A stretch of 64,000 nucleotides of DNA. It comes from CAWGOF01 sp963824225 (lineage in GTDB: Bacteria; Acidobacteriota; Polarisedimenticolia; Polarisedimenticolales; Polarisedimenticolaceae). Shown one piece after another: positions 1 through 7,996 of the stretch (the stretch's first letter is position 1; each line of letters opens with the position of its first letter). The translations under genes were made by a program, and so were the position numbers. The stretch covers positions 1 through 64,000 of the forward strand of contig CAWGOF010000002.1 of the NCBI GenBank assembly GCA_963824225.1, read 5' to 3'. Under the pieces are notes generated by a model. The model was not told where the DNA came from. It did no database searches and saw only the letters and a list, made by a program, of their open reading frames with translations.

Positions 1-123
1 ATCGACGTCGCGGCGGCGCTCGAGGCGCTGGCCGATCACGGCGGCGCAGACCTGGTGACGATCGAAGGCGACGGAGAGCGAGTCCGGATCTGGGTCGACA
101 CGAGCGAGTCCGGAGGAGACTGA
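1..123 (+). CDS. C-terminal fragment of an unknown protein
   Basis: An open frame enters from the left edge and ends in TGA at 121-123, giving the last 40 residues of a protein. The tail alternates short hydrophobic stretches with acidic residues (LVTIEGDGERVRIWVD, then an acidic end), consistent with a small beta-rich C-terminal domain. I do not recognise the family and give no function. It lies on the same strand as the broken TPR gene that follows about 50 bases later. Composition matches the surroundings. Confidence 0.55.
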   Translation: MDVAAALEALADHGGADLVTIEGDGERVRIWVDTSESGGD

Positions 124-175
124 GCGCCAGACGCGCCGAGCTTGTCCCCCGCGTCCCGAGGGTCATATTCTCCGT

Positions 176-712
176 GTGGCGCGGAACACCGTACTCGCCG
201 TGGCCGTCCTCGCGCTCGCGCTCGGGGCGCACGCCGGCACGCTGCGATCCGAGCAGGTCGCGCGCTGGGCCGCGGATCTCGATGCTGCCGAGGGGTGGTC
301 GCGCGGGGTGAGCTCCCGCGGGCTGGCGAGACCTACGCCCGCGTGCTGACCGAGCTGCCGCCGACGGGAGCGAGCTTGCTGCGGGCTCGCGCCCTCGACG
401 GCACCGGCGACGTCGAGCGCCTCCGCGGCAACCCGTCTCATGGCGATCCACGCCTATCGGCGAGCCGCGAGCCTGTGGGTCGAGCTTCTCGGGGCGCGAC
501 AGCCACGCCTCGCTGTCACCCTGCACAACCTGGGCGCGACGCTTCTGGACGACGGCCAGATCGCCGAGGCACGGACGATGCTCGAGCGAGCGCTGGCGAT
601 CTGGTCCGCCTCGCCGAGCTCGACCGCCGAGGCGGAAAACACCCGGCGGCTACTGGCCCGCGCCGGGACCCGCCACGACGGGGATCCGGACGCTCTCGCT
701 GCCGATCCGTAG
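176..712 (+). pseudogene. TPR-repeat secreted protein, broken by two frameshifts
   Basis: A GTG at 176 opens a signal-peptide-like start (VARNTVLAVAVLALALGAHA) that stops at 347-349. The reading continues in the next frame from about 290 (GELPRAGETYARVLTELP, TPR-like) and returns to the first frame near 430, where MAIHAYRRAASLWVELLG and AVTLHNLGATLLDDGQIAEA form a TPR_12-type pair ending at 712. Stitched together this is one exported TPR protein of about 175 residues. Two compensating single-base shifts with no loss of the repeat pattern suggest sequence error or a very recent pseudogene. The last 63 bases overlap the convergent DUF1573 gene, so the true end may be earlier. Function unknown. 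Confidence 0.5.
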
Positions 713-1669
713 CACGACCGCGCCCTCGGGCGGCCGGGACTCGGTCCAGCGCGCCGCGATTCTGAACCCTCGTGGCCCCGCACGCTCGAGCTCGACCGCG
801 AGCGACGGCGGGTCGCCCTCGGCCTGGAGCCGCGTCGGGTCGAGGCCCGCGCGCAGCTGCACGAGCACCGTCCCGCGGGCCGCCGTCGCATCCGCCGCGG
901 GCCACGGGATCGACAAGCTCTCCTGCGACAGGGTGACCGGCGGCAACACGTCGACGGTGACCGGGACGTGGACGACCGGCTCCCGCCCGAGCCCCGTATT
1001 GAGCACCAGCTCGGCCGTGTGACGGCCGTAGCCCGGGACGTCGCCGAGCATGGCTTCGACGATCCAGTCGCCGGGCTTGCCGGTCGGCATCCCGGTCGCC
1101 CCCGGGCGCTCCCCCGTCAGCTTCTCGGTGCGCACGGTGATCCACGGCACGGATGCCTGCGGGCTGGCGATCTTCAGCTCACCCGACTCGGTCGCGTCCT
1201 TCTTGATCAACAGCGTCGAGCGCGCGGAGCTCGGTCCGCGATTGCTCAAGTGCACCGATTCGAACGGGTAGACCTCGACGCTCGCGAGCACGTTCGCGCG
1301 CACGGTGAGCATCACGACCGGGCGGGCCGGATCGTTCGTTCGAACGGTGATCGGACGCCCGAGCGCGCCGCGCAGCTTGTCCGTGTGCAGCACCACCCGA
1401 ACTCGTCCCGCCTGCCCGGGCGGGATCGCCTCGTCGAACGAGGCGACGGTGCAGCCTCAGCCCGGCTCCGCGCCCAGGATGCGCAGCGTCTCGTCGCCCG
1501 TGTTCCGCAGGGTGAACACCGCTTCGGCGGTCGCCCCGCGGATCAACGTGCCGACGTCGACCTCGGGCGCCGCGGTCTCGGTGACCGGTGCCGCGGCGAG
1601 CTCGCCGCTCGCCAAGCTGGCGAGCACCGACCACCCGATCGCGAGCCGCAGAACTCTCGTGGCAAGCAT
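650..1669 (-). CDS. DUF1573 exported protein with in-frame UGA (possible selenoprotein)
   Basis: Read from ATG at 1669, the frame gives a signal peptide (LAIGWSVLASLASGELAAA), then a DUF1573 domain: DVGTLIRGATAEAVFTLRNT, LRILGAEPG, a UGA codon at 1459-1457, GCTVASFDEAIPPGQAG, and TVRTNDPARPVVMLTVRA. DUF1573 proteins carry Cys-Gly-Cys-Thr where this gene reads UGA-Gly-Cys-Thr. The frame stays open on both sides of the UGA, so the product would be 339 residues if UGA is read, or 70 if not. The remaining C-terminal 200 residues look like further beta-sandwich (Ig-like) repeats. No clear Shine-Dalgarno precedes the ATG. It diverges from the M23 gene. The alternative is a single base error (TGC to TGA). 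Function of DUF1573 is not established; exported, probably periplasmic. Confidence 0.7.
1425..1447 (-). promoter_or_regulatory. SECIS-like hairpin downstream of the UGA
   Basis: On the minus strand, nine bases after the UGA, GTCGCCTCGT pairs with ACGAGGCGAT around a TCG loop: a ten-pair stem with one closing G-U pair. The loop lies 19-22 bases after the UGA, within the spacing usual for bacterial SECIS elements. The loop matches the known guanine preference only loosely, and GC-rich coding sequence can form such stems by chance. Confidence 0.4.
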
Positions 1670-1786
1670 GAAAGAAAGAATACGACAGTCTCGATTCACG
1701 TGCTCGCGGCGTGAGAATCGTGTATGTTGGGGCCGCACGCGGCGCGGCCCGGTCGGGCTCGCGCGTCGCTTCGAGCGAGAGGTGGA

Positions 1787-3097
1787 ATGGGGTTGGCTCC
1801 CCGAGCGAGAGCCTGGGCTCTCTTCGGACTTGGCGCCGCGGCGATCGTCGCGGCGGCCGTCCTGTCGGCCCACCTGACGTACACGCCTGGCGAAACGGCG
1901 ATCGACGCGGTCGCCGGCGTCGCCGCCGTCCCGGGTCAGACAGCTCCAGCCCTTCGGCCGACTCGGGGGTCGCTCGGAACCGGCGGCACGTTGGCTGGCG
2001 CCCTGGGGCGGCTCGGGCTGCGCGATGCGGACGTCGGACCGGTTCTCCGCGCGCTCCAGGTGTACCTCGATCCGCGGCGCATGGCGCCGCACACCGGCTT
2101 GCTCGCGCTGCGGGACGCGGCGGGCGTCGTGCGCCGCGTGTGCGTGCGCACCGACGCCTCGTGGTTCGTGCGGCTCGAGCTCGGTCCGGATCTCGAGGTG
2201 GCGATCGAGAAGGTGGATCTGCCGACGGCGACGGACGTCGAGGTCGTCAGCGGGGTCGTCGAAGACTCGGTGGCCCAGGCGCTGGCTCGGGCGCCGCGTG
2301 CGGGACAGCTCACCGCGGAGTACGCGGACATCTTCCAGTGGGACGTCGACCTCCACGTCGATCCGCGTCCGGGTGACGAGGTGCGCGTAGTCTACGAGAC
2401 CCGGCGCTTGGCTGCGCTCCCCGACGATCTGCCGCCCTTCGGCAGCGCAGCCGACGCTCCCGGCGAGCTCGTCGGTGCCGGTCGGATCCTCGCCGCGAGC
2501 TACCTCGGCACGCTCGCGCGGGCCCACGCGTTCCTCGTCGATGGCGAGGCCGGTGCCGAGTACTACGACGCCGAGGGCAACCCGCTGCGCAAGAGCTTCC
2601 TTCGTAGCCCGTTGAGCTATCGGCGCATCAGCAGCGGGTTCTCGAACGCGCGACTCCACCCGGTCACGCGCCGCGTCGTGCCGCACCATGGCGTGGACTA
2701 CGCGGCGGCGCCCGGGACGCCCGTCGTCGCTGCGGCGGACGGTCGCGTGACGAGCGTGGGCTGGCAGGGGCCGCTCGGTCAGGCGGTTCGAATCCGCCAT
2801 CCGAACGGCTACGAGACGGTCTACGGCCACCTGCGGGCGTTCGCCGCTCGTGTTCGGCCCGGGACCGTCGTGCGGCAGAACGACGTGATCGGCTACGTCG
2901 GCTCGACCGGTCGCGCCACCGGACCGCACCTGCACTATTCCGTGCTTCATCGCGGCCGAGCGATCGATCCGGAGCGTATGAACAACCCGCGCCGCGAGCC
3001 CGTGCCGATCGACCTGCGGCCAAAGCTACGGCAAGCGGTCGAGCGCTACGCCGACTGGCTCGAGCGCGAGCCGACCGTCGCTCGGCATTCCTTGTAA
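1787..3097 (+). CDS. M23 family metallopeptidase (murein endopeptidase-like)
   Basis: A 436-residue envelope protein. ATG at 1787 is chosen because GAGAGGTGG precedes it; a start at 1724 would add an arginine-rich leader. Residues about 9-30 form an N-terminal membrane anchor. A central OapA/LysM-like region (YADIFQWDVDLHVDPRPGDE) resembles that of MepM-type endopeptidases. The C-terminal peptidase carries the zinc motifs HHGVD (His300, Asp304) and PHLH (His381, His383), with the usual GTPV and YGHL segments, so it is probably active. Expected role: cutting peptide cross-links in periplasmic peptidoglycan. It ends 2 bases before the end of the convergent M50 gene. Confidence 0.9.
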   Translation: MGLAPRARAWALFGLGAAAIVAAAVLSAHLTYTPGETAIDAVAGVAAVPGQTAPALRPTRGSLGTGGTLAGALGRLGLRDADVGPVLRALQVYLDPRRMAPHTGLLALRDAAGVVRRVCVRTDASWFVRLELGPDLEVAIEKVDLPTATDVEVVSGVVEDSVAQALARAPRAGQLTAEYADIFQWDVDLHVDPRPGDEVRVVYETRRLAALPDDLPPFGSAADAPGELVGAGRILAASYLGTLARAHAFLVDGEAGAEYYDAEGNPLRKSFLRSPLSYRRISSGFSNARLHPVTRRVVPHHGVDYAAAPGTPVVAAADGRVTSVGWQGPLGQAVRIRHPNGYETVYGHLRAFAARVRPGTVVRQNDVIGYVGSTGRATGPHLHYSVLHRGRAIDPERMNNPRREPVPIDLRPKLRQAVERYADWLEREPTVARHSL

Positions 3098-3099
3098 GC

Positions 3100-3807
3100 T
3101 CAGCCGTAGATCCAGCCGAGCACCGCGACGTAGATCGGCCCAAACACCTTCGGGAACACCTGCCACGCAACGAGCAGCCCGATCATCCCCGCGATCGGAC
3201 TCGTCAGGAACTGCGCTCGCAGCATGCGGAACGGCCGGACCCACCCGGCGAGAATCGACGCTCCGTCGAGCGGTGGAAGCGGGAGCAGGTTCAGGACCGC
3301 AAGAACCAGGTTGAGCGTGAACAGGACCGAGAAGAATCGACCGATGCCGCCCCACACGGTCCCCACCGGCGCGACCACCAGGTGATCGGATGCGAATTCG
3401 TCGGGCGTGGGCGCGGTCCAAACGCCATTCTCGAGACCGAGTCGCAGAACGAGCAGCGCGATGAGCGTGAGCAGCAGGTTGGCCAGCGGACCGCCGAGAG
3501 CCATCAGGGCGGCGCGGCGTGGATGTCGCTCTTCCCATGCAGGATCGTAGGGCGCGCTGGCCCAGCCCAGCATCCAGCGGTTGCCCGCCGAGGCGTAGAG
3601 GAAATAGCTGATGAGCGGGACGACCAGTGTGCCGAACGGCTCGCGCAGAAGGTGTGGTAGCGGATTGAGGCTCACCTGCCCCCCCAGGTAGGCCGTGCGG
3701 TCGCCGCCCAGCAGAGCGACCCACGCGTGGGCCGCCTCGTGGCACGTCGCCGAGAGCAGGAACACCGCGTACCAGACCGGCAACATGAGGATCGTCTCGG
3801 GCTCCAT
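3100..3807 (-). CDS. Site-2-type intramembrane protease, M50 family
   Basis: A 235-residue polytopic membrane protein. ATG at 3807 is preferred over the upstream frame because GGAGG lies 5 bases before it. HEAAH at about residues 22-26 in the first hydrophobic segment supplies the zinc ligands, and LLPLPPLDGASI near residue 180 is the second M50 motif (NxxPxxxxDG). Between them lie several membrane helices. No PDZ or CBS domain is present, so this is the short, FwdE/YwhC-like type found in many bacteria. Substrate unknown. It is divergent from the repeat-protein operon starting at 3899, with an AT-rich TATATATT at about 3862-3870 that may be part of a shared promoter region. Confidence 0.88.
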   Translation of the reverse strand: MEPETILMLPVWYAVFLLSATCHEAAHAWVALLGGDRTAYLGGQVSLNPLPHLLREPFGTLVVPLISYFLYASAGNRWMLGWASAPYDPAWEERHPRRAALMALGGPLANLLLTLIALLVLRLGLENGVWTAPTPDEFASDHLVVAPVGTVWGGIGRFFSVLFTLNLVLAVLNLLPLPPLDGASILAGWVRPFRMLRAQFLTSPIAGMIGLLVAWQVFPKVFGPIYVAVLGWIYG

Positions 3808-3898
3808 GTCGGCCTCCGCGGCGGCGGGTTCCGGCCCCCGCAGCACTTCCTGGGCTCGGCACTATATATTTGCTCGGGCAGCCCGAGGAGCGCGCGGA

Positions 3899-4459
3899 AT
3901 GAGCCGGGAGCGGGAACCAGGGAACGGCGTGCGACGCGGCGCGCTCGACGACTCGCCGTGGGGCGATCTGCTGCGCCTCGCCGCCGACCCGGCGGTCGCC
4001 GCACCGCGCCGGCGGGAGGCCGAGCGCTTGCTCATCGTCCGGATCGCTGGTCTCTCGCGTGGCGAGCGGATCAGCGTGGCGCGGCGCGCGACGCGACCGG
4101 TGCTCGCCGCGCTCCTGGGAGCCGTGACCGAGCCCGACGTCGCTCGCGCGGCCCTGTGGAACCCGAGAGTCGTCGAGGCCGACGTCGTGCGCGTGGCCAG
4201 CGATCCTCGGACCCGGTCAACCGTGCTGAGCACGGTCGGCGACTGCGAGCCGTGGTCCGACCGTCGTACGGTACGCTTGGCGCTGGCGCGCAATGCTCGG
4301 ACGCCGGCGCGCACCGCGCTCCGTGCGGTTGCGGGGCTCGGCGTCCGGGACCTCGAGGGGCTGGCCCGCGATCCCGACGTACCACCGCTCGTGCGCCTCC
4401 GGGCCGGCCGCGATTTCGTGAATGACTTGAGCCGATCGACGCCGATGGGTTACGAATAG
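3899..4459 (+). CDS. HEAT/LRV-like repeat protein, first gene of the RodZ-like operon
   Basis: A 186-residue soluble protein starting at ATG 3899 behind GAGGAG. It consists of short alanine/arginine-rich helical repeats (VARAALWNPRVVEADVVRVA, LALARNARTPARTALRAVAG, DLEGLARDPDVPPLVRLRAG) resembling leucine-rich-repeat-variant or HEAT units. The C-terminal segment closely parallels the end of the larger protein two genes downstream (NNPRTPPGVATNLVSRL, LKLVAKNRDVPELIRR), so the two are probably paralogues. No catalytic motif is visible. The next gene starts 11 bases downstream. Probably a scaffold or binding protein; function not known. Confidence 0.7.
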   Translation: MSREREPGNGVRRGALDDSPWGDLLRLAADPAVAAPRRREAERLLIVRIAGLSRGERISVARRATRPVLAALLGAVTEPDVARAALWNPRVVEADVVRVASDPRTRSTVLSTVGDCEPWSDRRTVRLALARNARTPARTALRAVAGLGVRDLEGLARDPDVPPLVRLRAGRDFVNDLSRSTPMGYE

Positions 4460-4470
4460 GCGGGAGCGCG

Positions 4471-5031
4471 ATGTCGTTCGGGGAAGAGCTCAGACGAGAA
4501 CGGGAGCTGCGGCAGATCAGCCTGCGCGAGGTCGCCGAGGCTACGAAGGTCAACATTCGATACCTCGAGGCGATGGAGCGCAACGACTTCGCGCACCTTC
4601 CCGGCGGTGTGTTCAACCGCGGGTTCGTGCGGGCGTACGCGCAGTTCATCGGTGTCGACCCCGAAGCGATGGTCAACGCATACATCCTCGAGGAGCGCGC
4701 GCAGACCGAACCGCCGACCGAGGCCGCGCCCGCGGCGCCCAGCCCGATGATGCGCGGCGTTCCGCGGACGGCGAGCCGCGCGGCGGCGACTCCCCCCGCG
4801 CGCCCGGCAACGGCACGGGCGATCCCCCCCAGCCCGACGTCGACGATCCCGGAACCCGTCGAAGCGAGCCGACCACGAAGCGCCACGTTCGTGCGGTACG
4901 GGTTGCTCATCGTGGCCACCGGCATCCTCGCGGTCTTCGGGTACCTCATGTGGGACGTCCTCCGCGATCCGACCCTTCCCCGATTCGCCGCGCGGTCGAC
5001 CGCCACCGTCGTGAGTGCCGCCGATGAGTGA
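4471..5031 (+). CDS. RodZ-like helix-turn-helix membrane protein
   Basis: A 186-residue protein. Residues 1-70 form a RodZ-type HTH_25 domain (GEELRRERELRQISLREVAE, VNIRYLEAMERNDF, GGVFNRGFVRAYAQFIG). A proline/alanine-rich linker follows at about 75-135, then a single membrane helix at about 142-163 (YGLLIVATGILAVFGYLMWD) and a short tail. The large periplasmic DUF4115 domain of Escherichia coli RodZ is absent, so this is a short form. RodZ proteins link MreB to the envelope; whether this one does is inference. It overlaps the next gene by 8 bases, implying translational coupling. Confidence 0.75.
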   Translation: MSFGEELRRERELRQISLREVAEATKVNIRYLEAMERNDFAHLPGGVFNRGFVRAYAQFIGVDPEAMVNAYILEERAQTEPPTEAAPAAPSPMMRGVPRTASRAAATPPARPATARAIPPSPTSTIPEPVEASRPRSATFVRYGLLIVATGILAVFGYLMWDVLRDPTLPRFAARSTATVVSAADE

Positions 5032-6115
5032 CACGCTCGCGCTCGATCCGATCTCCGCGCGCGTGCTCGAGGGCCAGGCGCCACCTCCGGTGCGCGCAGC
5101 CGCGGCGAGGGGTGCGTTGCCGCTGCCCCGCACGATGCTGACGCGACTGCAGGTGTTCCTGCTGCGCGATCCCGTGCCCGAGATCGCCGCCGCGGCCGAG
5201 TCGAGCCTCAAGTCGATCGATCAGGCCGCCCTGTGCGAGGTGCTGGGCGATCCCACCTGTGGCGCCGACGTGCTGTCGCACTTCGCCCGTCGTGCTGCGC
5301 GCGACGAGGCGCTGGCCGAGCGCCTCGCGTTCCATCCGGCCATACCGCCCGACGCCCTCGTGCTGCTCGGCTCGACCGGAACGGCGGCCGTGCTCGATCT
5401 GGTGCTCACGAACGAGCAGCTGCTGCTCGCCCGCACGACGGTCATCGAAGCCGTGCTCGGGAACCCGGCCCTTCGTCCGGATCAGCGGGTCCGGTTGCTC
5501 GAGGTCCTCGAGCGGATCGCCAACCACAAAGAGCACGATCCGACGACCGACGAAGCCGAGACACCGGAGAGCGCGGCCCTCGGCGAGGCGGCGCGGCTCC
5601 TCGACGTCGACGTCGGGGACCTCATGTCGACGAGCGAGATCCTCGGTGGAGAGGAGTTCGCGACGTCCGAGGACACCGCCCTTCGCACGACCTACGCCAA
5701 GATCCTGCTGCTCAACACGGCCCAGAAAGCGATCCTGGCCATGAAGGGCGGGCGCGAGGAGCGCTTGATCCTCGTGCGCGACTCGAATCGATCGGTGGCC
5801 CTGGCGGTGCTGCGCAACGGACGGCTCACCAACCAGGAGATCGAGTCGATGGCCCGCATGCGCAACGTGGTCGAAGAGGTGCTGCGGACGATCGGAACGA
5901 GCCGCGAGTGGACGAAGAGCTACGTCGTCGTAACGTCGCTCGTGAACAACCCGCGCACGCCTCCGGGCGTGGCCACGAACCTCGTGTCGCGCCTGTCGAA
6001 CCACGACCTCAAGCTCGTGGCAAAGAATCGCGACGTGCCCGAGCTGATTCGCCGGATGGCCAAGCGGATCGTCGAAACACGAGAGAAGCCCACGGTCCTG
6101 CTCAAGCGCAAGTGA
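5024..6115 (+). CDS. Conserved HEAT/LRV-like repeat protein of unknown function
   Basis: 363 residues from ATG 5024, overlapping the RodZ-like stop. The protein is all-helical with repeats (QVFLLRDPVPEIAAAAESSL, VLEGQAPPPVRAAAARG). The strongest block is C-terminal: MARMRNVVEEVLRTIGTSRE, WTKSYVVVTSLVNNPRTPPG, then LSNHDLKLVAKNRDVPELIR. I recall this arrangement from conserved hypothetical proteins of Acidobacteriota and former Deltaproteobacteria, without an assigned role. No transmembrane segment or catalytic motif is visible. Placement between a RodZ-like membrane protein and a TPR protein suggests a cytoplasmic scaffold at the envelope. Confidence 0.72.
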   Translation: MSDTLALDPISARVLEGQAPPPVRAAAARGALPLPRTMLTRLQVFLLRDPVPEIAAAAESSLKSIDQAALCEVLGDPTCGADVLSHFARRAARDEALAERLAFHPAIPPDALVLLGSTGTAAVLDLVLTNEQLLLARTTVIEAVLGNPALRPDQRVRLLEVLERIANHKEHDPTTDEAETPESAALGEAARLLDVDVGDLMSTSEILGGEEFATSEDTALRTTYAKILLLNTAQKAILAMKGGREERLILVRDSNRSVALAVLRNGRLTNQEIESMARMRNVVEEVLRTIGTSREWTKSYVVVTSLVNNPRTPPGVATNLVSRLSNHDLKLVAKNRDVPELIRRMAKRIVETREKPTVLLKRK

Positions 6116-6134
6116 CACCGTCAGGGGGACCGCC

Positions 6135-7103
6135 ATGCGCCTGCTGAAAGAGATCCAGAACCTGATGGGGAACTACCATCTCAAGTCCGGCGTGTACCAC
6201 TACTACCGGAACGAGTACTCCCAAGCGGTGGACTTCCTGCGCAAGGCGCTCAAGGACGACGGGCTGCGCGAATCGGAGCGCCGCACGGTGCGGTACTACC
6301 TGACGCTGTCGCTGCTCGAATCGGCACAGCGGCTGCACGCCAAGGGCGAGCACGACCAGGCCGTGGAGCAGCTCGCGCGAGCCGCCGAGGTCAGCCCGGC
6401 GTATCCCGACATCCATTTCCGCCTCGGGCACGCACTCGAGGAGCTGAAACGGCCCGAAGGCGCGGTGGCCGAGTACCGGAAGGCGATCGAGTGCCATCCG
6501 CGGTATCTCGAGGCGCACGTCGCGCTCGCGTTCTGCCTGTTGCGCCAGGATCGCCGAGACGAGGCGGTCGCCGCATTCCGGAACGCGCTCTCGGTCAAGC
6601 ACGAGCGCACGGCGCTTCCGTTCGAGCGCGCCCTGGCGCTCGTGGCGCAGGGCGAGACCGAACGGGCGGCGGAACAGTTCCAGGAGGCTCTGCTCGCGCT
6701 GCCCGAGGTGGCGCACGATTGCCTGAAGAAGGCGCTGGAGTGGCTCAAGGCCGAGGAGCACGATCGAGCGCTGACCGAGCTCGATCGGGCGCTCGAGCGG
6801 AACCCACGGTACCCGGACCTGCACAACTTCCGCGGCGTGGTCCTGTGCGAGCTCGACCACCTCGACGAGGCGCTCGAGGCGTTCCGCGTGTCGGCCGCCC
6901 TCAGCCCGACCAACCTGGTCCCCCGGCTGAACCTCGCGTTCGCGCTCGTTCGTGCGGGGGAGTATCGAAAGGCCGAGGCCGAGCTAGAATCGGTGCTGGA
7001 GATCGAGCCGGGCGAGCCCGCCGCGACGGCCAAGCTGGAGGAGCTGCGCTCCGGTCGGCAGCCCGAGCGCCGGCGCCCGGCCGCGCGCGGGAGCACTCGA
7101 TGA
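6135..7103 (+). CDS. TPR-repeat protein
   Basis: 322 residues, almost entirely tetratricopeptide repeats. At least six units can be read: HLKSGVYHYYRNEYSQAVDF, AVEQLARAAEVSPAYPDIHF, AVAEYRKAIECHPRYLEAHV, AVAAFRNALSVK, ALTELDRALERNPRYPDLHN and ALEAFRVSAALSPTNLVPRL, followed by a basic tail. There is no signal peptide or membrane segment, so it should be cytoplasmic and mediate protein-protein contacts. It begins 19 bases after the repeat protein and overlaps the PP2C gene by 4 bases (ATGA), so it belongs to the same operon. Partner proteins are not evident from sequence. Confidence 0.85.
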   Translation: MRLLKEIQNLMGNYHLKSGVYHYYRNEYSQAVDFLRKALKDDGLRESERRTVRYYLTLSLLESAQRLHAKGEHDQAVEQLARAAEVSPAYPDIHFRLGHALEELKRPEGAVAEYRKAIECHPRYLEAHVALAFCLLRQDRRDEAVAAFRNALSVKHERTALPFERALALVAQGETERAAEQFQEALLALPEVAHDCLKKALEWLKAEEHDRALTELDRALERNPRYPDLHNFRGVVLCELDHLDEALEAFRVSAALSPTNLVPRLNLAFALVRAGEYRKAEAELESVLEIEPGEPAATAKLEELRSGRQPERRRPAARGSTR

Positions 7104-7909
7104 GGGCCAGGGCCTTCGGGCTGACCGACGTCGGTCGGCGACGGGAGAACAACCAGGACTCGCTGCTCGTGCGCCCCGAGCTCGGTCTGTACGCCGTGGC
7201 CGACGGGATGGGCGGCCACGCCGCCGGCGAGGTCGCGTCGCGTCTGGCGATCGAGAGCCTGCGCGATACGCTGGGCTCCGGCGGGCTCCCGACCGAGGAT
7301 CCTCGGGTTGCCGCGGACCGCCTGGCCGACGCGCTCCACGAGGGGAACCGACGCATCTGCGACTCGGTCGTGACTCGCGGCGAGTGGCGTGGAATGGGAA
7401 CGACGATCGTGGCCCTGATCGCGATCGGCGATCGGGCGATCATCGGCCACGTTGGCGACAGCCGGGCGTACCGCTTGCGAGGCGGGCAGCTCGAGCGCTT
7501 GACGCTCGACCATTCGTGGGTCAGCGAGCAGGTACGTCTGGGCCTCCTGACCGACGAGGAAGCCCACCGTCACCCGATGCGCAACATCGTCACCCGGGCC
7601 CTCGGCAACCGGACCGACCTGGCGGTGGACCTCCGCGAGGCCGACGTCCGACCGGGGGACGTCTACCTCCTGTGCTCCGACGGCCTGAACACGATGCTGA
7701 CCGACCCCGAGATCCTGAGGACGCTGGCCGACTCGGCGGGGGATCCCGAGCGTGCGTGCCGACGACTCGTCGATCAAGCTAACTTCAAGGGCGGCGAGGA
7801 CAACATCAGCGTGATCGTCTGCGCGTGGGACCCACCCCAGGAGACTTCCCACGACCTCGCCTCGACGATGCCCGGCATTCCAGGCGCGGGACGGAAACCG
7901 GCTAACTGA
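7100..7909 (+). CDS. PP2C-family serine/threonine protein phosphatase
   Basis: A 269-residue soluble phosphatase of the bacterial PrpC/Stp type. The metal-binding motifs are intact: RRRENNQDS near residue 14, ADGMGGHAAGEVAS near 33, GHVGDSRAYRL near 115, LCSDGLNTMLTDPEI near 192, and GGEDNISVIV near 231. It should dephosphorylate Ser/Thr phosphoproteins with Mn/Mg. Start ATG 7100 overlaps the TPR stop. No Hanks-type kinase is in the window, so its partner kinase is elsewhere. It closes the operon that starts with the repeat protein at 3899, which hints that assembly of that group is phosphorylation-controlled. Confidence 0.93.
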   Translation: MRARAFGLTDVGRRRENNQDSLLVRPELGLYAVADGMGGHAAGEVASRLAIESLRDTLGSGGLPTEDPRVAADRLADALHEGNRRICDSVVTRGEWRGMGTTIVALIAIGDRAIIGHVGDSRAYRLRGGQLERLTLDHSWVSEQVRLGLLTDEEAHRHPMRNIVTRALGNRTDLAVDLREADVRPGDVYLLCSDGLNTMLTDPEILRTLADSAGDPERACRRLVDQANFKGGEDNISVIVCAWDPPQETSHDLASTMPGIPGAGRKPAN

Positions 7910-7996
7910 CCTGGCTGCAACGAGTTCCGCTTGACGGGTTTCGAACTCACGCCTATATTGAGCGCGGCAAGTCCGACCGCACCCTCCGGAGTCGGA

